Assembly: GCA_028673005.1 (NCBI GenBank) | Contig: CM054114.1 | Span: forward strand, 122,727,307 to 122,791,306 | Origin: Tanypteryx hageni | Lineage: Eukaryota; Arthropoda; Insecta; Odonata; Petaluridae | Direction: 5' to 3' | Length of the DNA stretch: 64,000 nt | Notes under the pieces: model-generated | Database searches by the model: none | Seen by the model: only the letters and a program-made list of their open reading frames with translations | What the model was told of the DNA's origin: nothing | Made by a program: the position numbers and the translations under genes | In this document: positions 11,601 to 24,856 of the stretch, piece by piece | How the letters are laid out: every line of letters starts with the position of its first letter | How positions within the stretch are numbered: position 1 is the first letter of the stretch

Positions 11601-14600
11601 TAGTGAGAGGAAAAAATGGAGGTGGAAGCAGCAGAAAATGTACTTAGTTGCTTTAATTTTTGATAGCAACAATTAAATTTACAGTAATTATGTCCATAAA
11701 TAAATCTAAGAGTCTCGTGTTGTTTTTCATTATTCATAAATAAGATATAACATTTCTAAATGTTTCTCAAAATTCCCTGCAGTAGAACTGCGAAATCTAT
11801 ACAAGTTTATCATAAAACCATCAGTTTTTTTCTTATGAGCATTACCAGATACCTACCTCCAAATTTTAACATTTACAAAGACTAAAAATCTGTCAAAGCA
11901 GTAGCCATTGCAGAATTAACACATAGAAGCATAAAAGGTGCTGCCAATGCATCACAGGCACTGTTTATTAAATCTTCTTCATATAAAAACTGTCGAACAA
12001 AAAAGCTTTTATAGTAGTGGTTCCCCACCAGGGGGTTGTGACCTTGAGGGGGTCCAAAAAGTTTGTATATGTAACATTTTCAATGTTTCATTTTTTTAGT
12101 AAATTGTAATTGCGTTTTTATTTCATTATTAATATTGACAAAATCCTGATTTTCTCTAAGTATTCGAATCACATTTTACATTTATTGGTAGATGGATAGG
12201 GCATTGTGATAACGCCGGCTGCCAAACAGGGGGCTGCAAATGCACCGAGTTTGGGAAATGCTGTTTGAAAGTACCACCCTTTTGATTTAATCCAGATAAA
12301 ACCTTCAACCTTACCCGAGTGACTGTTAACCCGGCAGTATACTTGCGCACATTTTTGTAACATATGAGGTCACATGGGGTGTCTCTGACACCCCACAGAT
12401 ATTTTTATTTAAAAAATTATTAATCGTCAATTTTCAACAATTTTTTCATTTTATGTCTCTCTTGATGTATTTTCGATCAATTGCAATTTATTTAAGCTGT
12501 CAATTATTTAACAAAACCGGGAGAAAAATAAAAATTGTGGAAAATACAATTATTCATACTTCTATGAAATTTTATATTTTGTAATCAGTAAGGTAACTAT
12601 TCAATAGCAATCCCAGATCATAAACAACAACACCAATGATGCAAATAGTAACAATAATTTCACAATAAACTGTATAAACCACTTGCAAAACAAAAAACAT
12701 GGAGATTTCTGCACAACGCTGTCGCACCATTTAAGAAAAACTACCAGACTCAAAGAATAACCATAGGATACTAGTATTTTTAGGCAAAAATGGCTGTAGG
12801 CATGTGCCACTCCGGCCAGCCGCTAAAAAAATAAATCCACTAAATGGTTGTGAAAAATTGCCAAGATTTAGACAAAAATAAGCTAGGAATTGGTTAAAAA
12901 ATGAAGTTTAAAATTAGCATCTATTATTACATTAAAAATTGTATTCCAACAGAACGCTACAAAAATCACACTCATTATCACTTTCTTTTGGATTTTCTTT
13001 ATCAGTTCCTATGATTTGTAACACACAGGTAGTTTATAGTCCTTAGAGCATTTGTTATTACAGCAAAGGCCATAACTGACTGACAAAATGGCATTTATCA
13101 TTTTAATTTCCATACAATTTCTGGTCTTATTTTTGATCAAATTGACTGAAAATCCTTTACCTTCAGTATTTGAACATGCCGATATTAATAAACTCAATGA
13201 TGCTTCAGAAATATTATTAAATGGCTTTTCCCTCGTGCAATCTTTGAAAGAATTTACTTCATGCCAAAATTTTATAGTATCATATTTCTCTTAGTGGATT
13301 TTTTAAATTTATGAACCCTAGTTAATCAACGAAATAAGCTAGATCTATACTGTTTCATATATTTTTGCGGCTGAGAGAGAAAGCGAAGAAGAGAGATTCT
13401 CAGTATGCGATCTTACGAGAACCAATAGGAATGAAGTAGGTGGAGCCTCCCCCATCGAGAGCTCATTCTCTCTCTCTGGCCTCCATTGTGCATACATCGA
13501 GTCTCTGAGTGCTGTGTTGCCATGTGCTAATGCCTTTGTTGTCTAAAGTCAAGCCCCCCCTCATCCCAGTAGCTCACCGCTGGAATCTTTCTCTTTCTTA
13601 TGAGCTCTTTGCAATGTATTCCAGTTTAGTAGATATGGCAGCACTGAGTTTGAGTTCTGCAGCGAGGAGACGACTCCTCTCTAGGAGGTGAGGAAATGTC
13701 TCTCCACCTCCAAGCAGCAGAAACACACGAGCAGTCCCGAGTACATACGAAATGTCATTCGCAAAGATAAATGAAATAGACTATAGTGGAAAATACCCCA
13801 GGTTGGCAACACTGACTCCAGCTACTGAAGGGTAGGAGTCACAAAACCTAAAAGTAAAGGAACCCTGTCATAATACATAGGGCTGGGGTGTCTACAGCAC
13901 CCCGTGCGACCACTCCCGGGTTAAGATATATTATATATTAGCCGAAAGATGTTTTGAGGACATGCGCCTTACCTTGGGAGAGAGAGGAGGGGGGTCATGC
14001 ACTGGAAGAACTGGAGGAGGAGGAGAGGGGGGCGGGGCCGGCCTCGGGGTGTGGCAACGTGACCGGTTCTCATCCTGAGAGTCATCCGCCACTTCTCCCT
14101 CTTCGTCCTCGCTGCTGGATGATGTTGAGGAACACGAGCTTGTTCCTCCTCCCCCTCCTCCTGGATCCTCAACCGCAGGTACCTTTCCGCACCCCTCAAC
14201 CATTGACCCCTCGGTGTTTGGTGACGGAATTCGACCAATTAAAGGAGGGTTCGGCGTTGTCCTGGGAATAACAGGATTCCCAGACAGAGGTCTGTAACGC
14301 AAGTTAAATCATTTTCACTGATATTTCCAATGCTAAATAATATATAATTTTGGCTAAATTTTTGTTTTTAACCACATTATATTACAAAGAATCATAAAAC
14401 TGATCAATTATAGAATTGAAGTACATAAAATTTTTTTTTTAATGTTGCTGGCCAATTAGATCAGTTTTGTAAAGATCAAAAGCATGCAAGCTGCTGAATT
14501 TTAACAAGACTGCAACTAAGTTTTATCTGCCTTCCCTAATCTTCATATATGAAATAATATTAAGTAGGACAAATTGAAAAATAATAATTATTTATAGGTG

Positions 14601-17600
14601 TCTCATATGATTTGATCTTTCACTTGCATTGTCTTATGCTTGCATTTTGTGTAGTAGAGATTTAAAAAGGCTAACACTCCATAATTATTTATGGAATAAA
14701 TAAATAAGATTGTGATCACATTTAAAACAAGAGAGTATAAATCACATTGATGTACTTACTGGTGCTCATTATGCTTGCTTGCTGGTGCAACACCCCTCCC
14801 TGGCTTTGGTGGGGCCTGCAATGGGATGGAAAAGTTAAGGTGTTCAATGGAAATAAGGATGCTAAGCTTTCATATAAGAAAGTAAAAATGAATAATATGG
14901 ATTGAAAAAAGCTGGAAATTGACTCGAGAGTCAAACATACTTGGTAGAAATAGCTCGATAAAAAAAGCATATCTCCTCATTCAACTTGTTATTGCATAAA
15001 TGCCATAAACATTTTAATACATTAACCAGCTATAGCAAGAATTTTTTAACCTAAGTCTTCATCCATTAAAAATATTCCATTTCACATGTACACAATTACA
15101 TACTTTCACTTCAAGATGTGAAATTATGATGTAACAATGCCAACAAATGTATTTAATTGAGCGAAATCAAATCAACAGCTATGATGAAATTAGAGACATG
15201 ATGAGGATAGCTGGATGCATTCAAATTTCGGCATTTTAGCCAAAGCAAGGAGAAACAATTCCTGCCAGATTTTAACTAAACTTTTTCTTGATAAATTAAG
15301 TTTCTCTTATAAAAACCAAATACTACACAAATTATGAATTATCTCTGCAGTGAAGCATAGCAGCACAGTTAAAAATTTTTGCCAACCCTGCTAAGTTGAT
15401 ATCCGATGAAATAACATGATTATCAAAATCATTGAACACTACTTTCCTTTTAAAAAGAAGTACTGTATATGGCGGTCTCTAAGACAACCTGGCCACAACC
15501 AGATTTTTTTGACTAAAAAATTCATTTATTACGTATGTTCGCTATTTAAGTCGAGTCACTTTTTCACTCAATAAATCTTATAATCAGCTAGGTGGTCATG
15601 ATAAAATAATAATTGTTAACCTCCCGATTAATTCTACGTATATTGGAAGATATTGAATAGTCTGTTTTATATATATCTGATCTTCATTTACTGCATATCA
15701 CAATGAGCCCGATATTGTAACATCTTTTCCAGAGGATGAATTTGACAATTCCTATGAGTCTGATGCAGAAGGCGGAGGGAGGATTTCACGATTTTTAAAT
15801 TGCAATGTAGAAAAATATCATTCTTAAATGTTTTTAAAATTTCCTTTGAACATTTTTGTAATTTTCTATAGATGATGCTACGATCGTAGTGAAACCAGTC
15901 ATGTTTAAATTAAAATTTGTGGAAACAACCAAGTTATTTTTTCATTATTTCTATAGATCATATATTGCTATTTTTTGAAAAATTATTCACTGTATTAAAA
16001 CGAAAATTAATAATAATGAAAATAAAATCCAACTTGCTACATAAATTTACACTAATTTATTTTTGTGATTGCTTCAGAGTAAATAATGAATGCATCATGT
16101 GACAATTTGAAATGGGCCAAAAAAATAAAAGGAAATTTACATATTTCATTTGATGATAGAATTATGCAAAAACATATCACATATGAATAAACAATAATGT
16201 AAAAGTTTGCAGAGTAATATGGAGGGAAACTTAGAAATGTTTACTCACTTCATTATCATCACTGTCCTCCGAGATGCTGAGGTCTCTTTCAAGGTTACTA
16301 TAGGAAAAAAGAAAGGCTGGATTATTACCAGTGCTTAAGTTTTGAAAATGATTAAATTCTTACACTCCACCCATTATTTATTTTTATGACGATTTTTCAT
16401 TAATGTTTTATTAATCATTTATTTCAATTGCCTTGACTATCACTTAGCAAACAATATCTTAAGGTTAGCAGCTACTCAAGCATTTTCATTTGCAACAATA
16501 AATTAGCCGAGTTTTTAGTCACGAGAGAAAAACAAAGGAAAAGGACCAGAAAAGTACCATCTCGACCCTTCACATTAACGAGGATAAGAAGGGAACAATA
16601 ACGGCATTAATTAAACAAAATTTTGATGAAAAAACCTGAATAAAATATGAAATAAAAACTCAAGATAACAAGAGGTTAACATAAGCCAACTGCATTAAAT
16701 TTAAGTTGAAATGGACAAATAAAGAAGTCAAAAGAATGGCATCAGAAGAATGTGGCAAAAGGCATTGAGGAAAGATATGAAGATTACTAGGATGGGAACA
16801 GATAAAGGAAATATTGTTACCAGAGTTAAAAAATAAATAAATAGTGATGGATTAAACTTCGAGCAACTGACTCAAGATTGGAAGGATGTGAAAATGAACA
16901 CTGCTGAAAGACTATGATAATACTAACAATGTGTTGTATGACAATGGTTTCATTGCGCCATATAACTTGATAAAATATACAAATGTTGACATTTTAACTA
17001 CACACCACTAACGGAAGACTTATCTTCTCAAGATTTACCAAAGTTGGAATTTATCGAGGTCTGAGAGCATGTGTTTCATACCAACATATTTAGTTAAATT
17101 TCCCATGTAAAAAAATCAAAAAGCACACTAAATAGAATGAACAACACAGGAAAATGAGAGAGAGGAGGTGACAAATAACACAGATTTGCCAATTTTGTCG
17201 AGATTGTGAGTCAAGGGTAAAGAAAAAGGGACTAGGATAGATTACTTTTGTGGAAACGAATGGCCAGAGGGAGATTATGAGAAAGAAAAAAGTTCAGTTA
17301 TAAAAAGAGAGAGAAGGAAGGGAGGGGGAGAGAGAGAGAGAAGTTCGGGGGAGAGAGAGAAGGGAGAGAGACAGAGAGAGAGAAGGGAGGGAGACAGAGA
17401 GAGAGAAGGGAGAGAGAAGGGAGGGGGGAGAGAGAAGGGAGGGGGGGAGAGAAGGGAGGGGGAGGGAGAGAGAAGGGAGGGGGAGGGAGAGAGAAGGGAG
17501 GGGGAGGGAGGGAGGGGGGAGGGAGGGAGAGGGGAGGGAGGGAGAGAGAGAGAGAAGGGAGGGGGAGGGAGAGAGAGGGGAGGAGGGTGAGAGAAGGGAG

Positions 17601-20600
17601 GAGGAGGGTGAGAGAAGGGAGGAGGAGGGTGAGAGAAGGGAGGGAGAAAGAAGGGAGGGGGAGGGAGAGAGAAGGGAGGGGGAGGGAGAGAGAAGAGGGT
17701 GGGGAGAGAAAAGGGAGGAGGAGAGAGAAAAGGGAGGAGGAAGGAGAAAAGGGAGGGAGAGAGGAACAGAGGGAGAGAAAAACAGATGGCATGAGTGAAA
17801 TGGAAGGATGTACAAAGGGAGATAGATGCGAGGTAGGGAGGGACAGCTGAAGGGCTGAGACAGAATGCCTGGGGAGAGAAACGGACAGCAAGAGAAAGTA
17901 TGGAGAAAAAGTGAGGTAGAAAGGCCATGTTCCAAGGAGACAGGAAGAGAAAGATCTTTATACAGGGGAGAGGCTTGTACTGCAGGATATGCAGAAGTTG
18001 CACAGTTATGAGGCAATAGAAACCGAGTTTACGGGTTCTGGAGAGGAAGGGGGAGAGGAAGGGGGAGAGGAAGGGAGAGAGGACGGAAGGGGAAGAACAG
18101 GTGACAGGAGAAGGGAGGGGGAAGACGTCGAAAGGGGGATTAAAAACGGAAAGGGAAGCAGCAGAGCGCAAGGAGGGTATAGAGGAGGGGACAGGGGAAG
18201 GTTTTAAGTAGGAAGGGGACCGGATGATGGGAAAGACGTTAGGTGGCATTGCAGGAGGCAAGATGTTGGAGAAAGGAGGGGAATGTAGCTACGGGGAGAA
18301 GAGGGTGGGAAAGGAAAGGGGGATCAGCAGGGTGGGACGGCAGGGGGAGCGGTAAAGAGAGTCATGCCCAAAAGTATGAATACACAAAGAGTACGTTGCG
18401 AGATGAAGGGACGAGTAGATCGGCGAACCTCCAAAACGAATGACGAATGCTAAAAAACGCGTATCTACATGAAATAAAAAGGTTTTATTTGGAGAATGGA
18501 GAGGGAAAACGCGATGAAAAGTCATGTTCCTTAATAATTTGGAAAGGTTAAGAGGAGCGATATACGACCATTTTTCCGAGTCCTTCGCTAAAAATTCTCG
18601 AATGGGAAGTCAAACAAACATACCAATATCGTGCTTAGTGGAATCCCATTACAAGATTTTCGAGAAGACTTATTTGCGCATATTTGACAAAATTAATGCA
18701 CCAATTCAACAACGACGCTGCATTAGCGCGCGATTTTTTCAGAATAAAAGCAAACAAAGCTGTGCTGCGGCCGCCATCATGGAAAATTGCTGCCATACTT
18801 CGACTTTCCCTTGTAATTCCATAAACGCGTAAGGTAGAAGAAAAAGCTTCAAATATATATTGCGGAGGAGAATAAATGAATAAAACTGTCCATTCGTAAA
18901 ACTAACAGGAACAGAGTTACAGGCGAAAAATCTAATAGTAATACATCAAGCAAGGCCCAAGCGTCTCTAAATATCTGCTGATATGATGAAAATAATTTAC
19001 TACTATTCATTCGTTCCATATGAACCACCGAATCCACGAGGTTGGTTCAAGTGGTTCGTTTAGGATGGATGATCAATTAAATATAATAATTTAAGTTACA
19101 ACAAAAAATTATTTATAGTCATATTAACGTATCTGCAATAAATGCCTTTGTCATCTATAATACAAATGCACCTACAGGAAAGAAAATGACCGGACGCGAT
19201 TTCCTAAAAAAAGCTATCAACAAATTTGTCCAAAATTATTTTTGAAAATCGGGCACGCGATGTACGTATATCACGCGAATTACTAAAAAGGATTAGGCAT
19301 TTCGTAGGAGAAGAGGAGGCTCCAGCAACCACCCCTCCTGCTCAAGGAACCATACAGGGGAGATGTCGGGTTTGTCCAAGAACCGAAGACAAGAAGATCC
19401 GAACAAGATGACAAGAATGCAACTTTTTTGTATGCAAACAGCATTGCACTACATTATGTAACCATTGTTACGAAAAAGAAGCTAATTAAATTTAACTGCT
19501 TTAACATTCAATAAAATCTGCCTTTTAAATTAATGTGTGTGTATCATTATCGCAATTAAACTAAATTAAAACTTTATTAAAACAATGTAATTAAAAAATA
19601 AATAAAAATAGGTGGGGTGTGCATACACCCCACGCGACCACTTACGTTATATTTTTGACGCGACTAATGGCTAAGTAAATAATACATTAATGAGTCAATT
19701 AGGGAACTGCAGAGAGTAGCTTCGCATAAACGAGTATATTTATCGACCGATTCCTCCGTACGAGAGACATTTCACGCTGCGCATTCGTAGATGAACCAAC
19801 CCTTAGAGCGAATTATTATGCAAAAATCGTCCAAACAAATAAAGGATCGATAAAATGTTGCGCAAGAAACGAAAACTACAAAAGCAAACGCATTGAAACG
19901 ACAGCGATCGGCTGAAAAGACTTTAACCCTCCCTTTAACGAGGTTCAAATCACGTTCTCCGCCACTTCACTCACAGACGCGAAGTAATGAAAGTGTGTGC
20001 AGGGACGTTTTACGCAGTGAAGCCATTAAAACCCGTCCTCTTCCCTTAGCAACTCCTTTGCTCCTCTCGATGGAACGAAGCGGCGAGTTGGAACGTCCAA
20101 CACTTTTTATTTCAAATTTTATTCCTCGTACGTCACAATTTTTCGTAGCTATGGAAAATTTCGATCACCTGGCCTCTTATCCCCTTTATTTTTTTCCTTC
20201 CAACATTTTCACCTTTCCTCCCCAGGTGTGCATCTAATGACGGGATGAGGCCTTTAGCCCTGGGCCCCAAAAAGCCCCCCTTTCGCAAGAAATTAAAGAA
20301 ACCATGGAAATAAAATGTTAATCCCTTCGGTGCCACTTATTTTTGGAATGAGGTAAAAAAAAGGTAACTTTTTTAATTTCGGCATTTGATAACCTGTACG
20401 TATATGTAGATGTATGAGAATATATTCGGGCAAATAACGAAAAATACGCTCGAAAATGGCTCGCCCGAGTTAACTCGGGCAAACAAATTAACAGTTTAAA
20501 CCTAGAAATAATATTTACTAACTAAAGAACTGCCATTCCCCCTCATATGTTAATTTCCGTGCGAACTATGTATAAACAATAATCGGTGGGAATATTCTTC

Positions 20601-23600
20601 TTCGCCCTCATTGTTCTTCACGTTCTTTCGTTTTTATCTGGAGAAGTGATTTGACCTGCTTGTTCACATATAGTCAGACCCCGATTTAGCGCCCCCTATA
20701 TAGTGCCACCCCCGTATACCGCCCATGAATCGTTGTGAACATAACTTCCATCTTATCTTACCCCGCAATTCACCTAGTTGATGGGTGGCAGAGGGTGCAA
20801 TGCACCAAAACCTACCTAAAGATTGTCTCTCGCATATTGAAATTTTCTATTGTGATCTCTTGTTGTCCTAGGAAAGTACGAGCCTCGATAACGCTCTGTC
20901 CTACAATCAATCTCACGTATATTAACGTCGCGGTCGTTTCTACCTATGCACGCTGGCGCTTCAATTATTCCTACAACCTCCTCTTTTAGGCATTCCGATC
21001 TATATTTCTCCAGAAGCCTCAACCTTGAGTTCAATCTACGGTCCTCCAATGATACCCAGTTCAAATCACTCAATAATGAAGTGACGCTTTCCTTATGTTC
21101 GTACTTTTGTTTTACGAATCTGGCTGCTGTGCGCTGTACTCTTCCTAACTGAATTATACGGATCCCATATACTTGAGGCGCATTCCACTTGTGGTCTCAA
21201 CAGTGATATGTAACATGTTACACGTACTTTTTCTGTATTGTTCCGTACTATTCTACCTATGAAAGCCAGTTTCTTGTTGGCCGCGCCTATAACTCGAGGT
21301 ATGTGCATGTCCCATGGAAGATCTCGACAAATGGTTACTCCTAAATACTCTACATACTCAGCTGATTGAATATTCATTCAATCTATTTTATACTAGAAAC
21401 CTACTTCTTTGTTCTTACTTTTCCAGGACCTAACTGCGGCACATTTAGTGTAATTAATTTCAATTTGCCATTCTTTGCACCACGCTGAAATGGCTCTTAA
21501 GTCTTCATGCAGCGACTGATGGTCCTCCTGGTTTTTTTCTCTCCGCATCGCAACAAATCGTCCACGAACAGGCCGAGCTGAGTTTCGCATGATATACCTC
21601 TCCGGAATCCGTGCTGGCATCCGCTAAGCAATGAGCGACTGTCTAAATAGCGCATTGCAGAGCTAAAGACCATGTGCTCAAGCATCTTACACGATAATGA
21701 AGTAAATCGGCCTATAATTTTCGGGGCTCTCTTTGTCGCCGCCCTTATGGATGGACGTAACGTGCTCTACCTTCCAATCTATAGGAACGACACCTTCCGT
21801 AATGGATTTCTCGAATATAATTTTCAAATACGGCGCGATTTCATAGGTTAACTCTTTCAATACTCGCGCGGGTATTTCCTCCGGCACAGGAGATTTATTA
21901 GGCTTAATTAAATGAAGTTGGAACGCGATACCATTTTCCGAATATATCAAATCTTCCATCGAGTCGCCCTGATGCATAAAAATAGGGGTTTCACATTCAT
22001 CGTCATTAGGAGTAAAAGCTTTCTGAAAATGTTGATTTAATACTTTCTCCGCACTATCGTTAACTACATTTCCCGTTTCCGATTTCAGTGACGCAATAGT
22101 GGAGCCTCTATCTTGGACTTCCCTGACGTAAGACCAAAATGCTTTCGGGTTCTCTATGATTACATGGAGAAAACATAAACTCCATTTACCGCCACCCCTG
22201 CTTTAGCGCCAATGCCATATACGGACAAACGGTGGCGCTAAGTCGGGGTCTTACTGGACGTTATCTTGCAATTCTCGAAAAGGATATGGCAGGGGGTCGT
22301 TGCATCATATCTAGCCAGCCTATAATTACCATCTCTATTATCCAGTCTTATCGTACGTGGTCAAGAAGGGCAAGCATTTTCAGCGGTTCCCAACCTTTTT
22401 CACTTCGCGAACCCCTTGAGTTGCAAGTTTTGACGGCGAACCCCTCACAATGGAGAGTAACATTTTCAAAAGCAAATCTTTTTGAACGCGTTTAATTCAT
22501 GAAATATTATAAGTTTATATAGCACACGTTCACAAAATCAGTATCTCTGACATTGTCATCAGTTTCTAGTGAGTACCCTGTAAAATTCAAGTATAATTCT
22601 TGAAGCATAACAAAAAATTGAAAATAAAACCATGGAACTAATTTGAATGAAATTATAATATTGGTAAGAATTGTAGAACCATGAAAGAGAAAAAGATTCC
22701 ATGACCAAATTTATCTCGCGAACCCCTCAGATTTATTTCGCGAACCTCTAGGGGTACGCGAACCATCGGTTGGGTAACGCTTTTCTACATATTGCCTGCA
22801 GTTCGCCGAAATGGCGGGCGGCAGGGGGTGCAATGCATCAAAATATTCCGCAAATTTTTCGCCTTGTTTTGGCTTTCCTATTATGATTCCTGATTGTCCC
22901 TGAAGAAAACGAGCTACAATATCGCTGTCTTAAAACCGATCTCACTCCTATATTGGTGATCATGTCTGAATCTGAATAAATATCTGCAAGCCATCGCAAT
23001 TGGTGTGTGGCAGGGGGAGAATATCACCGACCAATTACGTCTGATGATTCATATTTAAAATCTTCTGATCTATATCTCCGCAATAGCCGATGCCTGGAAT
23101 CTTCACGCCGTTCCTCTAAAGCAGTGATTCCCAACCTCGGGTCGCGACCCAAATCAGGGTCGTGGGAGGTCTTCAATAGGGTCATCAGAAGAAAACTTTC
23201 CCGACAGTCAGTTTGTAACTATACATTATTAGATCACTGCCTTTATCAGTGAAGGGATATGCTGGCAGCCGATGCAAGTCACCCTGGCCGTTCGAAGCTT
23301 TTACCAATTATGAAAAATGGATTTGGAAAAGCGGGAATACCAGAGCGACCGAATAATTTCCCTCCGCACACCCGCTAACATGAGTTTCACTCTATATTGA
23401 TACCCTTTTCTCGAAAATGGTCATGACCGAGACCGATCATAATTGCGGTGCAGTAGCGTTACAATAGCAGTTTACTGCTTTTTCTGCTGTTCATCTATAT
23501 CGTATTTTCGCTCAATTAGAAGTACGGGTCGCGAGGTCCTATTGTTGGTCAGTTTAGGGTCGCAGGATAAAAAGGATGGGAACCACTGCTCTAGAGACTT

Positions 23601-24791
23601 CCATCCAACCCCTTTTCGTTGTATTGTCTCCCGATATACGCGTTTCGACAATCGCAAAACCTCCTCAGACAAATTTTCCGACAAATAATTCCAAGTCAAA
23701 ACCTAGCTTATCTCACGGTTCCAGCGATTATTCCTGATGTCAATGTCCATTAGTAGTAGTAGTAGTAGGCAAAACTGCACCATGCACGTAATCAATGAGC
23801 CCGACTCAAAGTTTTCGAAGAGTTTCCGCTTGCATTCCACTCTTCTACGGTTCATTATCTACCATCTCAAGTCTCCCAAGACTTATCTTTGATTCGCAAG
23901 TATCGCACTTATTGCCGCCCTTCGCATATCGAGCTGCTCTACGCTGGATCGCCTCGAGATAGGCCCTCCTAGAAGAGGTCCCAGATATAGCAATATTCAA
24001 CAATTGGTATACTGCTACAAATGACGACTCTTAAACATCCATAGTGACTTACTGACTTTACGATGAACTCGGCAATCTCGTTAAGTGTGACGAATCAAGT
24101 TCTTAGAGCGCCTAAAATTCATGGCAACGCATCTGTAACCGAATACACCGTGTTATGACGGAATTTTACTGCATATGTTTACGTTCAACATAAAAACCCT
24201 GCAGGCCGCCAGAAGCGTTTGGCGGGGAGTGTCAATGCACCAACATAAACTAGAGCTCAAGCCTCCAATTGCCTGTCGTCTCGCGTGTGGAAAGTACATC
24301 TACATATTACCCTGCAAGTCACCTTGACGGTGGATGACAGAGGGTGCCGCGCACCAAGTTCCTAACTAATTATTATTCACAGTTATCTATTGTGGTCACG
24401 TATTGTCCTAGGGAAAAAGGACTCCTTATACCTCTCCGTCCTACTATCTATTTCGCGAATCTTGTCCTCATTATCCCTCAGTAAGTAAAGTAAAGTAAGA
24501 TCTGTAGTATTTCTCCGTTCTAGGGATTATTTCTATGTAAGAAGTAACGGGCAGGGCCTCTGAGAGGGGAGCCGGGAGGACCATTTGGCCTGGACCTCAA
24601 GCTCAGGGAGGCTCAAATTTGCGTCTGAATGGTAGGCGTAGTGTAACTGTGAAATTGCGCAAAAATTAGATTTTTCCTCAATAATTGGTACACTTGAATG
24701 GGAAAAGGCTTGAAAAGCATCTTATAAATAAAAATATACAAATTACATGCCACTTCTTCAGCTAACGACTATCTTATTTTGTTTTCATGTG

Positions 24792-24856
<65 letters not shown>

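Noticed and set aside
17275..18261. Long serine/proline/leucine open frame on the minus strand and arginine/glutamate frames on the plus strand
   Set aside because: Translation of a purine-only repeat tract. Any frame is open because stops are rare there.
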